Source: Echinostoma caproni
Taxonomy: Eukaryota; Platyhelminthes; Trematoda; Plagiorchiida; Echinostomatidae
Direction: 5' to 3'
Length of the DNA: 64,000 nt
Assembly: GCA_900618425.1 (NCBI GenBank)
Contig: UZAN01040062.1
Location: 25,237 to 89,236, forward strand
In this document: one piece after another, positions 1 through 10,896 of the stretch
Layout of the letters: each line of letters opens with the position of its first letter
Position numbering within the stretch: the stretch's first letter is position 1
Position numbers and translations under genes: made by a program
Notes under the pieces: generated by a model
Database searches by the model: none
The model's input: only the letters and a program-made list of their open reading frames with translations
Told to the model about the DNA's origin: nothing

Positions 1-855
1 CAAGAGGTCAAACACGGCAATGGAACTAATTTTGTCAACAAGTTTTGGGAGCCCCAAACGGGATGATGTAATCCGATTAACAGCACCTCACTACCTGCCA
101 ACATTAGGCATTGCGGTTGCGTAATGAGGGGTTGAAAGAGGAAGTGTGATAAATAATATCTGTTTGATTGTTGTGACATGATTTGCAATAGATGACCCTG
201 GGTTCCGTGTAATCGCCTAACTATCGAGTTGCGTCATCGACTTCACCAAACACTTTGAAATGTGTTCGACTATTTGTTGCAAAAACTGATGGTCGGTTCT
301 GCCTATGTGCGTGCCACCGCAACTGCAGATGAACTGGTACACAATATATGAGACAGAAACGGATTGCCAATCATGCATCGGTGCGTCCCAATCCATTCCA
401 CTACTGGAGGCATCAAATCGGATTGGGGCATTTGGTTTCAGAGCTGACTTTAACTTTTGACTCACTTCGATCTGAGGTGATCAACCTTGAAACACAGCTT
501 GACGTGGAGGTTTTTTGCGGGGAACGGTTAGAGATGAGTTGCGTTTCTCAGACTTTTTGCAGTGAATATGAACAAATCGTTCGGAGTAATCGCGTCCTAG
601 CAACGCTTTATTTAGGAATTCTTCTTTTTCGTATAATGCTTCTAGGGAACAAATTTTTCTGGCTCGATCGAACAGAGCTTTTGCAAGTCCATCTTTGGAG
701 CAGTTAGCGAGCTGTGTATATTGATCTTATTACGTAACCGCAATGTAAAAATTTTGACAAATGGTGAGGTGTTGTTAATCCGATTATATCATCCTGTTTT
801 GGGCTCCTAAACGGTGTTGACGAAATTAGTTCACTTGCTATGAAGTTGACCTCTT
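1..855 (-). mobile_element. Penelope-like element remnant bounded by inverted repeats
   Basis: The minus-strand frame at 217-465 resembles the GIY-YIG endonuclease end of a Penelope-like element: IVYQFICSCG, then a degenerate HIGRT in place of YIGRT, then a conserved VEHI...LVKS block. Bases 1-100 and 757-855 are inverted copies of each other (both begin from the outside with CAAGAGGTCAA and share GGATGAT and a GATTAACA-like block), like the partial terminal repeats of these elements. The reverse transcriptase domain is absent, so this is a truncated, dead copy. The same terminal sequence recurs at 3799-3884, next to another GIY-YIG fragment. Confidence 0.7.
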
Positions 856-983
856 GTTTATAGTTTTATTAACCCTGTCTATTTGTACAATTTTCTTCAC
901 TAGGATTCATCAGTTCAATGTGCTATGCATATAAGTGTTTGCTTCAAGTCAGCGATTGAATAAATTAAACGAAACGTTAACAT

Positions 984-1105
984 CCTGAGAGTCCCGGGTT
1001 AGGACAGCTGCACCACCGTCAGTCTTCCCAGGCAGCCTTCGCATGGCCACAGCCCCGTTCCTGAATGTTGACTGTACATTTGTATATTCAGTAAGTAAAA
1101 AACGA
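984..1105 (+). mobile_element. tRNA-derived SINE, 3' portion (family shared with 62145-62320)
   Basis: The segment starts near a degenerate B-box (GTCCCGGGTTAGGAC), continues through a C-rich CACCGTCAGTCTTCCCAG block, and ends in CTGAATGTTGACTGTACATTTG followed by an A-rich tail. The same order of blocks is found at 62196-62310. The A-box half is missing, so this is a 5'-truncated, mutated copy. No function is inferred. Confidence 0.5.
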
Positions 1106-1989
1106 AGTTAAAAGACATTAATTAAGACATGTATCTTCGTTCGGCCCTGATACAAAAATAAAATGTTTGGTAAATTTTGTCGCGTACTGTTGAAAGAGTC
1201 TCATTCCAGTTATTTATAAGTTTAACTTATGCCCATCATTGCATTTAGATCACAATTTCAAATGACGAACCTAGTGGCGAAGGATTTAAGGCGACTAAGC
1301 AATGAGATTTTTAGTAGCCGGGGAAAGAGGAGGTAAAGAATAAAGTTAAGAATTACCGCACAGCTGACTTTCTTTTATGGTGGTGCAATCAACAGTGCGA
1401 ATCCAAAACAATTTAGATCACCTGAACGGTGATCTCTAAACGTTGACTTCGTCGTTTATTCTCTCCATAACGACAACAATATCCTTACTACTTTTATGAA
1501 ATTATGAACTTTAAGGGTTTGTGGAATGGTTGAGAGTTAATTAAGTAAGGACGAGGTGAACAAGCTTGCGATCAGTGCTTTATCTACTGGCCAATTATAG
1601 CATGTTATATAACTCGGGGAAATAACACGGAAGGTTAGTCCAATCAGATTTTTATTATTTGCTAAATGGGGGTAGACGGGTTGCGATGTGGATGTACAAA
1701 CACTGACAGCATTATTTATGATGATCTCTTGCGGAGTGTGTATTTCTTATACTGTACGGATTAAGGAAGGTACAAAAACAAGGCTGCCCAATAAGACCGG
1801 TCTTCAATTTGTGCAATTCGCTTTATCACGCGATGGCCAGCCAAACTAATTCAGAGAGTAAGGAACTTAGCAAAATACTCTCAGAATGATTCATTTGAGT
1901 TTGTGAACTTGATAGAATTACTAGAGGCAATGAACACACATATTATCGCCAGATGTAACTTCGCTATTTATGAGTGTTCTCCTGAAGGA

Positions 1990-3310
1990 AACAAATGACT
2001 TTTTGTGGCTTCATGGAAAGAAAAATAAGAATATCTGAATTTTATCGGATTGCTCAGCAAAGCTTCTTCTGAAATGTAATTTCAACGTTCAATTTCAGTT
2101 CAACGGTTATCTGTGTCGCCTAAAAGATGGAGTCGCTACGGGTCTACCGTTAGGTCCTCGATCGGGGTATACATTCATGGCAAAATTAGAGAATGAGATA
2201 TGGTTAATTTTTATCGAGCCGTGTGTACTATAAATGCGTTACGTTAATGATAATATTTATGTCTGAAAGATTCTCATAACAGCATTTAGAACAAACACAG
2301 TTTGGCGAAACAATTGTGTTCCAGTGACTCCTTCTCACACTGTTTACAGATTACGTAGGTAACATTAGAAAGCAGATAACACAGTTAGACACATCACCAA
2401 TCATGGGTAAAAGTTTGTCATAGTCAACTGGCATTTGTCATTTAATTGGTTTAAGTAAGTTACGGCATCAGAGTGACTGGACGGCGGACGGCGGAGATAG
2501 TATTTAGGTTCTTCAAAACTCACAAAATTCTTCAACTTTATCATCAGCAACATCATCTTAGTATAACCCTCACGCTAGAGATGAAATTTACTCCAAAAAT
2601 GGCTTTTCTTAATATTCACTTGTCACGCCGCGAAGATGGCTGTTCTTGACAAAACTTATTCATAGGGAATACGTGGACAAGAAAATATATCAACTGTCAT
2701 AATTTTCGCCGATGCAGCGTAAACAAAGCGTATCACCACTCGTGTAAAACTTTGTTCTATTGACACTTGAATGATGAATTGGCAACAGTCAGGTCGACGT
2801 TCCTACAATTGGATACTCATAGGAAACTAAAGGACCGAACAATGAAAAAGAAGAAGGTTTACGTTTCACTAATTTTCAAAGGTGACACAATTACGAGGAA
2901 AATGAGCAAACGACTGAGGAGTGTAGTAGAAAATACTTGTCTCAACGGAATGGTGCATTTTCTTCTGTTCCAAATCAGTTCTCCCATTGCAAACGAAGGA
3001 CAGGCTACCAATAGAAACGACCTCGTTCTAAATCTACCAGATTATTTGCTCCTGTGTTACACCTCCACCACCACACATCTGGGCGATCGAATGAGCGAAT
3101 ATCACCAATCTTGGCTCCGTAGAACACCCATAAGAGCAGGTATGAGTGCATTTGTACAGCTGGCCGAAATGAATCACACCGTGGATGTGCTGGAGTCGTT
3201 CCGTCAATTCAATGATGGCGTCCGATCTAAGGCTGCTAAGGCCTGAGTGCCATCTACAGCAGAAGTAATAGCGATTGGAATCAACCAACTCGTAATTTGC
3301 GCACATTAAC
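1990..3310 (+). mobile_element. Decayed Penelope-like element with RT and GIY-YIG parts
   Basis: The RT part shows FNGYLCRLKDGVATGLPLGP (about 2100-2160), the Penelope-type RT motif with the conserved GxPLGP turn. It is followed by FMAKLEN and the catalytic box as RYVND (about 2237-2251), where YVDD is expected, so a catalytic Asp is already lost. The 3' part is a frame at 2767-3246 with a KKKVYVSLIFKG-like spacer, a degenerate endonuclease region and a C-terminal NHTVDVLESFRQF block typical of the GIY-YIG end. Frameshifts separate the pieces. The element is antisense to the host gene. Confidence 0.75.
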
Positions 3311-3798
3311 AATTCCCGAACTCCCTGACCCTCTCATGTCTTTGTCTTAAGTGACCCCATCTAAAATTCCCGTTAAAAATTCACACTCCGCAAAGGATTA
3401 TCATCAGTAATGTGGTCAGTGCTTGAACATCCAACTCCCATTCCCTCACCTCCCATTTTACATATACTTTCACCCCGATTTGACTACTCCTGTTTTATTT
3501 TCCTGAGTTCCATAATGCGTTGGCGAGTACGTAAAGCACCGAAAACAAGCTTTTTCGTCGCATTCTTTTCCCAAGGAATCTCTGATTATTATTTACTTAT
3601 CAAATTAAATTTGAAACACTCGGTCCCCTTTACCTATCGTTTCAAGATCGAAAGAAGACATATGTCACGATATGTAAACAGCTCGTTTAATCTTCTCAAT
3701 TTCTGATGTAAAACAAACAAGTACATTTATATCACATTGGATTTTTAAATTCTAGTGAACGGATATGTCCAGTAGTAATCAGAATCAAAAACATAGGT

Positions 3799-4250
3799 CA
3801 ACTCCACGGTAAGTGAACTGTTTGGATCAACAACTTTTGGGAGCACAGAACGGGATGATGTGATCTGATCGGCAACGTCTCACCTACTGAGCTGACTTTA
3901 ACCTTTGGCGCATATCGTTCGGAACGATGTGCGCCAAAAGTTAAAGTCAGCTCTCAACCGCGCAGTCCCAGCTGTCCAACTTCGACTTATTGCCTCTACT
4001 CGTGGAATCGATTTGGACAAACGTCACACACTGTATCACAGTTCACCTGGAGTTGCGGCGACGCATACATAAGCAGAAGCACCCATCATTTATCGCAACG
4101 GATGGCCGAACACATTCCAAAGTGGTTGGTGAAGTCAGTGACACAACACACACCCAACAATCAGGCAGTCACGCGTAACCCGGGGTCATCAATTGCAAAG
4201 CACATCATGAAAACCAACCACAATTGATTCCGCTTCCTCTTTCAGACGGT
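3799..4250 (+). mobile_element. Penelope-like fragment: terminal repeat plus GIY-YIG endonuclease remnant
   Basis: Bases 3799-3884 match the terminal repeat seen at 1-100. From about 3930 a coding remnant begins (RQKLKSALN), aligning with SQKLKSALK of the copy at 217-465. After a frameshift, bases about 4025-4216 read FTWSCGDAYISRSTHHLSQR, then MAEHIPKWLVKS and GSSIAKHIM, ending in a stop. This is the GIY-YIG domain with the second motif altered (YIS for YIG). RT is absent. A near-perfect palindrome sits exactly at the repeat/coding junction. Confidence 0.75.
3889..3953. repeat. Near-perfect 32-base-arm palindrome
   Basis: The left arm 3889-3920 and right arm 3921-3953 are inverted copies with two mismatches and essentially no loop. 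The right arm is Penelope coding sequence (QKLKSA region), so the left arm is an inverted duplicate of it created next to the terminal repeat. Confidence 0.85.
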
Positions 4251-6071
4251 TGTTATATAGCTGCAATACGAAACTGTTATCAAATTAAGCCTGGTGGATG
4301 CTGGTTAGAAGTTTCCGTATCACTCTAGGTGATCTGAAAAGGCAGTTACGTCACGTTGACCGTGTGACTCAAAACTGTGCGAATCCGGATCAGATGGCCA
4401 AGTATGATCACAACCCCCAAACCCGTTAACCCTCACCTCTCCCACTGAATCGTCTGTGCATTTGACGAAGGAACGTTGATGTTTTGACAATGACTGAACA
4501 GGAAAAACCAGCCTCAGCTCTCTGGTTTGGCAAGATAAAGTCAACAGCCGGTTGCAGGGGATATGTGGTCTGGCTGAGTTTTCGAGGGACCTGCGAATAA
4601 TCCTAGAGTCTCAATCCCGTTAAGGGAAAATCAGCCACATCAACTTTGAAAAAAAATGTAAATAGTTGTTTTAAACCCGTTCGATTCAGATGCGTTTACA
4701 CCATTCTGCACATTTCATACCCATCGGCTCATGCGGAATCTCCATGTTCACCTCATGATTATCAAGTCCAAATTTACCGAATTGGGTTTTGGTTTTAGAG
4801 TTGGGACTTGAAGTCATAGGCATTCTTACTTTGGTTTCAAACTCCGTGGTCATTGGCTTTCTCCTGAACACATTTAGTTGGTTTTCAACCGATAAGAAAA
4901 GCGTTTTTTGCATTGTTTTTACAGTTTTCGCCCTCGGGGATTGAGATGCCTAAATTCTTCGCATGTTTCCAGAAAACTTAAACCTAATGCGTTCAGCCGG
5001 ATTAAATACGACTTGCAATCGTCTGTTACGTTCATATTGCAAAAGATGAGAGCGGGGATTTGATTTTTCATCCGCAGCAGATGATTCAAAAAGTTGCCGA
5101 TTATCCTTCGTCAAATTTACAAACGAATCGTAGAAGTGTAGTGGTTCATTAGTTGCCACCATGCTTCGCGTTTGCCTCAGTTTCGCCAAACAGGAGAATA
5201 ACTGAAACCCAGGTTGAATTTTCTTCTAATTGCCCGATATACAGTTCTGGATTAAACTGCCTGATACAATGGGTTCCGCTTTAACTAATGTACAACTGGG
5301 GTTGATCTGGGACGACTTCGATGCAGACAACGAAAACATTGTCTACTCATACAAATAGATTATTTTCCTAGTAGCAAACAATCACTAAAACAATCGGTAT
5401 CCATAAATTATACCGATTGAATTTGATATGTGAACATTTGATGGAGTGTAGACTTTGAAAAATATGCAGAATTATGCGGTTGTATATCTTTCCGGGATGT
5501 GATCTGATAAGTAAATTCGATATACCTAATCAAACTTGAGTGTGATGGTAGAAAAATTTCTTTCTTCAGTGTGTAAAGTAAATTGCGCAGTTGTTCTTCG
5601 ATAATTCGAGGACTCTATTCACTGGAAGTATTCTCCTTGATCAACGATTGGATCAACATTTTTCGTTTGACTCAACGTGATTGATAATATGTAAAGAATG
5701 CTGATGGGTACATTTAAATAAGAATTGTTTCCTCAGGGGTTTTAAGGCCCTAAGGAAATGCATAAAGTTAGCTGAGATTGGTAAATTCACCGTCATTTTG
5801 TTTCCTTGAGAACCCATTTCCTCGTAGAGCTACTCAATCCTACAGAGAACCAATGACTCAAGATCTCTCTAAAAATCCAATGTGTAATCGCGCTCTTCCG
5901 TCGTACATCCCCTCAATGCGTCAGTCGTTTACCATGATCTGAAACAGTATACAATTGCTCACAAGTGTGATTGAAACTAACGGGGGAAGTATGCTACAAA
6001 AAACGAAGACCCTCTAAACATCGAATAGAATGCATGCATCCATTGATACAGTTGTGCATTGATCTACTCAC

Positions 6072-6637
6072 CTGTAGCATGGATTGGACAATCTCCAGCA
6101 ACGCTTTTGCCGCAAACAGTCGTGCCACAGTTATCCCCGAAGGAAACGCTTCCAAGGCCGGGACGAGAAGAAATAAATCGTAGAAAATCATTCCGATTAG
6201 TCCGACCAGGAGCAAATTATCATCAAACGCACCCTCCTCGGAGAGTTCACTAAATTTGAGCACCCGGAATCGTAGCATAGTCGCGATACAGGTGAGCAAG
6301 CTAAGTGCTAACAATACCAGTTCAGTGCATTGGTACAGTGTGATAGCCGTGTGTTTCTTATTTTCCTTGGTGAAAAAAATGAAGAACAGACACATTGTGA
6401 CCAAAGTGGCCATGAATAGAAGCAAGCCTATAAATAGGCCCTTGTGCGAACGATGACACTCGGCAAATCGTCTGGTCAGGTTGTTCGCTTTCCGCATACG
6501 AGCCAGTCTCTCGGACTCTTCTTGCATGTGACCGATTTTTTGAAACATTTTGTAGAAAATCGCTCCGGCAATGAGACTGTATTCTATTGCGCACGGGAAC
6601 AGAAACGGGGCGAGATATTTGGCTGTTGAACGACAAC
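6072..6637 (-). CDS. OTOP: Otopetrin proton channel, exon 11 (TM6 to start of TM10)
   Basis: The exon runs from an acceptor after a T/C-rich tract (ATCGAG|GTTGTC) to a donor CAG|GTGAGT, entering in phase 1 and leaving in phase 0. It encodes residues about 667-855 of the reconstructed protein. Membrane segments are visible at about 674-697 (APFLFPCAIEYSLIAG, the family's PF..IEYS.I TM6 motif), 733-755 (GLLLFMATLVTMCLFFIFF), 765-788 and 807-830, with TM10 starting at 838. Otopetrins are dimeric, acid-activated proton channels of the cell surface or internal membranes; each subunit has twelve helices in two similar halves. The exon ends inside TM10, so TM11-12 must be encoded further left, outside the window. 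The protein starting at the internal ATG (6548) is not a separate gene. Confidence 0.93.
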
Positions 6638-6904
6638 CTCGATCCAGAGTGAAAAAAGGGGAAATATCGATAAAGTTATGTTAATTAGAATTATTATTTG
6701 CAAACCACCTTTTGGTAGTGAAAACAAAACGCGTATGGAAATGTCTATTACGGGATCTTTGCGAATGCCTAACGGACTGAATGACTGTAAACAAAGTCAT
6801 TTAAATTTTGAAATATGTCCATACTTGCATTTAGAACACAAATTTCAGGCGAACAATTGTTTTCAATAACTCATATTCATACCTTTAGAGTTAATATGGG
6901 GGGG

Positions 6905-7440
6905 AAGTCCTGTTGATCGCTTCAATGTTTGTTTACTCTTTCAGATGCGTTTTTGACGCATTCTACGTCGGTCGTACGGCACGGCAGTTATCTATCCGCA
7001 TAAAAGAACACCCTCGCTGGCTGAGTCGAGGTGGTTCCGGATCTATCACCAGTGCGAGTCTCCTCACTTGGTGGACACTGACCATCATGTTAACCCAAAT
7101 GAAGCATTCCGCATTATTTATCAGATCCCCCCAAACCGGTCCAAACACGTTAGAATGCGGACGTTGGCCATAGCCGAGGCCATCTGTATGAAACATTTGA
7201 CCGCCAAACTATGTGCCCAGAAACGTCTTATCCAAGCTCTCCACCTCCCCTGGGTTCGCGAAACCACTCCTCTCCCAAGTCCCCTTTGCCCACGCACACA
7301 CATTTGTACACAACAACATCGATCCCTCAGAACTGGGTCACACGACCGTCGTGACAACCGCAAACCCCAGAAGCACAGATTTGAGAATGCGGTGTGCAAC
7401 ACACAAACACAGACAAATACGAAGTGAACAATTCCCCACA
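6905..7440 (+). mobile_element. Penelope-like GIY-YIG fragment, 5'-truncated
   Basis: The frame from 6913 reads VYSFRC then AFYVGRTARQLSIRIKEH, a GIY-YIG core in which YIG is YVG. After a frameshift it continues at 7068-7250 with DTDHHVNPNEAFRIIYQIPP and RTLAIAEAI...LCAQKRLIQALHLPW, the conserved C-terminal end of these elements. The RT domain is missing. It is the closest relative in the window of the fragment at 15430-15690: both share the same frame order and much of their base sequence. It is antisense to the host gene. Confidence 0.8.
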
Positions 7441-7798
7441 CTTTATTGTTGTCCTCCCAACCCCTAGGATTTTCCCCTCATATAAATTGTAAAGTCATGA
7501 TTGAGTTATTGAAAACAAGGTCACTTACTCCGTTTAGATGGTGAATGTTTGGATTAGCCCATTCGGATTTTTCACAGGCACCAGGCACTGTTGATGTTCG
7601 TTTACTCCGTGTTTGCACCGGTGATCATACGCAGGATGAACACAAGCGGATAGTGGGTGTATGTGCGCAGAACGTTGAGGAGACAAATCAGCGTTTGATT
7701 ATGTCCACACCTATAGCACCGGATAGTTTTCTGGGATCATGGCCATAAAGCCAATCTATACCTTTTTCAGTTTAAGATGTTCGAAATACAATTGAAAA

Positions 7799-7902
7799 TG
7801 TCAAAATATGAGTTTAAGATGCCATGTTGCTATGTGGATAATATCTTGCACAGTACGGAGTGAAAACACAGCAACATGACATCTTAAATTCATATTTTGA
7901 CA
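7799..7902. repeat. Long near-perfect hairpin (36-base arms, 30-base loop)
   Basis: Arm 7799-7836 (TGTCAAAATATGAGTTTAAG...) is complementary to 7867-7902 except for one G/T pair, one C/A mismatch and a two-base bulge; 7837-7866 is the loop. The outer ends TGTCAAAATATGA/TCATATTTTGACA could be the termini of a tiny foldback element. Alternatively the transcript could fold as a microRNA-like precursor. Nothing in the sequence decides between these. Confidence 0.8.
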
Positions 7903-10551
7903 TCTCAAAGTGAAAAAGTGAAAACTGAATCTTCTGAATGATTTAATAACCAACCGTGGAATGTGGTTTGTTGAATACAGGGCCGTCAAAAATGGAGGCT
8001 GGAAAGTATATTATATATATACCTATTTATATATATTGAATCACGCCTTCTAATATCGTTCGATTGAAAAAGATCGAAACGCTCTTTCATTTCGACTAGA
8101 GAGCACGGACCGGTACAGTCCAGTTCCGTAGCCATTCAAACAACCAAATGAGAAAAACAAAATGAAGTAGTGGTAGTGAGATTCGGAAGTAGTTGATATT
8201 CCGTCAAATGCGGTCGTACAGTAAAATAATCAAAAGGAAATCCACGGTTGAGCGCCTTATTGGAACTACCAAATAGTTTTATGTAATTTGAATTAGGTGA
8301 TTTTCCTTCGAAGTAGTTTGTGTCTTGTACTGCACAGTGAGAGTACTGGGGTTCAATTTTTTAACCATGATTTGGAGTCCTGCCGAAGATACTCAACCTT
8401 AATTGCAACACGCCTTATAATGGGTCGGGTCTGATATAGTAAACTATTTCTAGTGTTTGGGCAAAGAAATTGAGCACCAGATCCTCAAGACTATTTACTC
8501 TACCCGTTCCACTCTGATCAGAATAGGGCCTAAACCAATATCTATCCATCACTAATGAGAGTCGCTTAAAACGAATTGTACGTATTTCTCTCTTTACTTT
8601 AAGGCTCGATGGTTAGCGGAGTTCCACAGAGGAGTTTCAACAGATATTATATATATACGTACACGATATATACATATATTTATATACTTGAGCTAAAATA
8701 CGCACACACCACCTCAAGGTGTGAATTAGAGGAAAAGTTACTCAGCAGCTATGTAATATTGTTCAAGTAGTCACGCGTACTTCTCTTGAAAGAGCGATGC
8801 TTCCTCCATCCGGTAACCCTTAATGTTAAAGAAAACATGATTTTTCCCTATTTCAAGTTCACGCCGTTCTAAAACTATTATTGTGAAAGTGATTGCCAAT
8901 TCATTGATTAAAGGGATTCTATGAATTTACAAACAAAATCTCTGCCAAAACATCAATATGCTGAATAAGTGTTGACTATACAAACGATTGAATGATAAAT
9001 AATCAATATTAATTTGTTAAACTGTTTGGAAAATTTAAATCAAATATGGTCTCCCAAATGGACGGAGGGATTAAAAATGCAACCAGTCACGGAATTACAT
9101 GCAACTAGTTTAGTATTCGAGCAAATTTTCACCAGCAACTGATCTACAAATATAGTCACATTTCCCATTACCCCAACGTGACTTCTCCCGTATTTGCACA
9201 ATTACCAATCCCATGTGAACTTAATTCACGGAGTAATCTCCCCCCCTCTTGTCTAACTTCCCACTTCTTCGAGTGGTATGGAGTGATGTTCGTGTTTCTC
9301 TAGTCCCAATTACATGAGAAAAGTACAACAGATCGAGTAAACCCAAATTCCTAATCGGCTAATGGAGTGTTTGTCCACGTAAGTAGTTCCGTGGAAATTT
9401 CGAGTTTCTAGAGGGCAATGGTACAGCACAGGAAATCCCACCCAGAAAGAGCCTTAGAGCGTGGGTCAATGGAACACTCCGCTTGTTTGTTTGTGCATAC
9501 CTTTTATGAAGAACCGGCTGCATGTGACCCATTCGAGTCTGATGAAGACATTAAACGTGAGGCCTGTCTTGGCCCTTGTCACGTGAACGCATTCTATTTG
9601 TGAGCACGTGAGCATCTCGGGATTTTTCTCGGGACTCTTCTGAAAATGAATGCACGATCTGTGAGTCAGACGAAAAGTTATGCACATGGATCGTTGCACT
9701 CTACGATAAGCTTACAAATATGGTTGATGCGTACTCAAGTGTGCTATCATTCAGTTCCTTTGGATACCGGAAGATCGGTATGGGGGCAGTTCACGGGTAA
9801 CACCACCCGCATATATGTCCTTACTGATAACGAACAGTGGGCGATGGTTTCGTCATAGTTAGGGCTAGTCAACTAATTTTGTGCAGTGTAACTTCATCAA
9901 GGCCAAAGACTTGGAAGTAAGTTACAAAACTAGGCCTGAGAATAATTAAACTGCATGTAAGCCAATTAAGGTTTGTCGCTTAGAGATTAGGCAAAAAATA
10001 ACTGAATAGTTCAGGTTAGCAAGGAGTTCACTTGTTACTGTTTCTCTGGTGGTAATTAGCACACTGGTTGCACGGGGCACGGGGAGGGGACAATTCCTGT
10101 GTACGTTCATGTGAGATCAGATAGGTCGGAATGCAGATCACGTGAAAAAGCAAGCGAACTATGACATGATGATCTATAGTCTGCAAAGGTTGATTAGGGT
10201 TGAAAGAATCCTGTTCACAAAGTAAAAACAAAAATCTATGGGATGATTGAGAAACTTAACAACTAATTCATTTGCACAAGCGGAAACGTGAATATCAATT
10301 GTTGATTGTAACATTCCGTTTAAGTTAAATAGGAAGCAACAACCGGAGAGTAACAAAGCAATATAAGGGAAGCACACTGGTACAGTAAAGTAGAAGTAAC
10401 TAATTGGAAATATGAGAACTTTCGGATTTCTGTTGATATAGGCCGCAGTTTTCGAATGCAGTTCGGAAGTTGAGTTGACCAACTTAGATGTTTGTGACAG
10501 GAGAGTAGTGGAGGATTTGGCTGATCACATGGGAAGCTTCGATGTGTACAG

Positions 10552-10700
10552 AGCGAAATGAAGCGTGAACTGAAAAGCTACGAAGTACTGGATAGATGTT
10601 TCAACCTAGTTGAGTTTCATCAGTAATCCATCGACTTAACTGAAGCCCGAAACAGGAACATCACAGGTGAAACGCAAGCATACTACCCACTGGGACACTG
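10552..10700 (-). mobile_element. tRNA-headed SINE with degenerate hammerhead ribozyme
   Basis: Read on the minus strand, the copy has a tRNA-like head (AGTGGGTAGTATGCTTGCG), a GTCGATGGATT block, and the hammerhead core CTGATGA (10617-10623) with GAAAC (10598-10602). It ends with the family tail GCTTTTCAGTTCACGCTTCATT. Compared with the copy at 40.5 kb, six bases of stem I before CTGATGA are missing and stem III is mutated, so self-cleavage is unlikely. It lies in sense orientation within the otopetrin intron and abuts a second, opposite copy. Confidence 0.8.
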
Positions 10701-10896
10701 GGTAGCTTAGTGGACTGTTTTTCGCTTTACTTATGCAAGATATAGCACAACCCCTCTTTGAGAGCTTATTGCAGGCCTCGCACTTTGGGCATCTCAGTAC
10801 TAGCCTCCAGGGTTATGACTCAGTTGAAATATTCTAACCGTTCCAACTAGTTACCCAGTGCTTCCTAGCTTTTCAGTTCACGCTTCATTTGCTTTG
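10691..10896 (+). mobile_element. SINE copy, head-to-head with the previous one
   Basis: The copy begins with an A-box-like GGTAGCTTAGTGG, continues with a block (ATATAGCACAACC, GGCATCTCAGTACTAG) also present inverted at 17880-17985, and ends with AGCTTTTCAGTTCACGCTTC. The hammerhead core is not recognisable. Together with 10552-10700 it forms an inverted pair with the two tRNA-like heads touching. Confidence 0.7.

Larger units (their letters stand above)
1..6071 (-). other. Otopetrin intron 11, left part (host gene continues off the window)
   Basis: This stretch lies downstream (minus strand) of the last exon found and holds no segment resembling the missing last two otopetrin membrane helices, so the intron must extend past the left edge. 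It contains Penelope-like debris at 1-855, 1990-3310 and 3799-4250 and a SINE tail at 984-1105. I see nothing recognisable in 1106-1989 or 4251-6071. Short open frames at 4320-4544, 4686-4913 and 4950-5189 (minus) resemble nothing I know and lack convincing splice sites. Confidence 0.6.

Noticed and set aside
7213..7467. Several overlapping frames in both strands at 7.1-7.5 kb as separate genes
   Set aside because: They are shadows of the C-terminal end of the Penelope fragment at 6905-7440.
9530..9565. CTGATGA at about 9539 as a hammerhead core
   Set aside because: There is no stem II and no GAAA box downstream.
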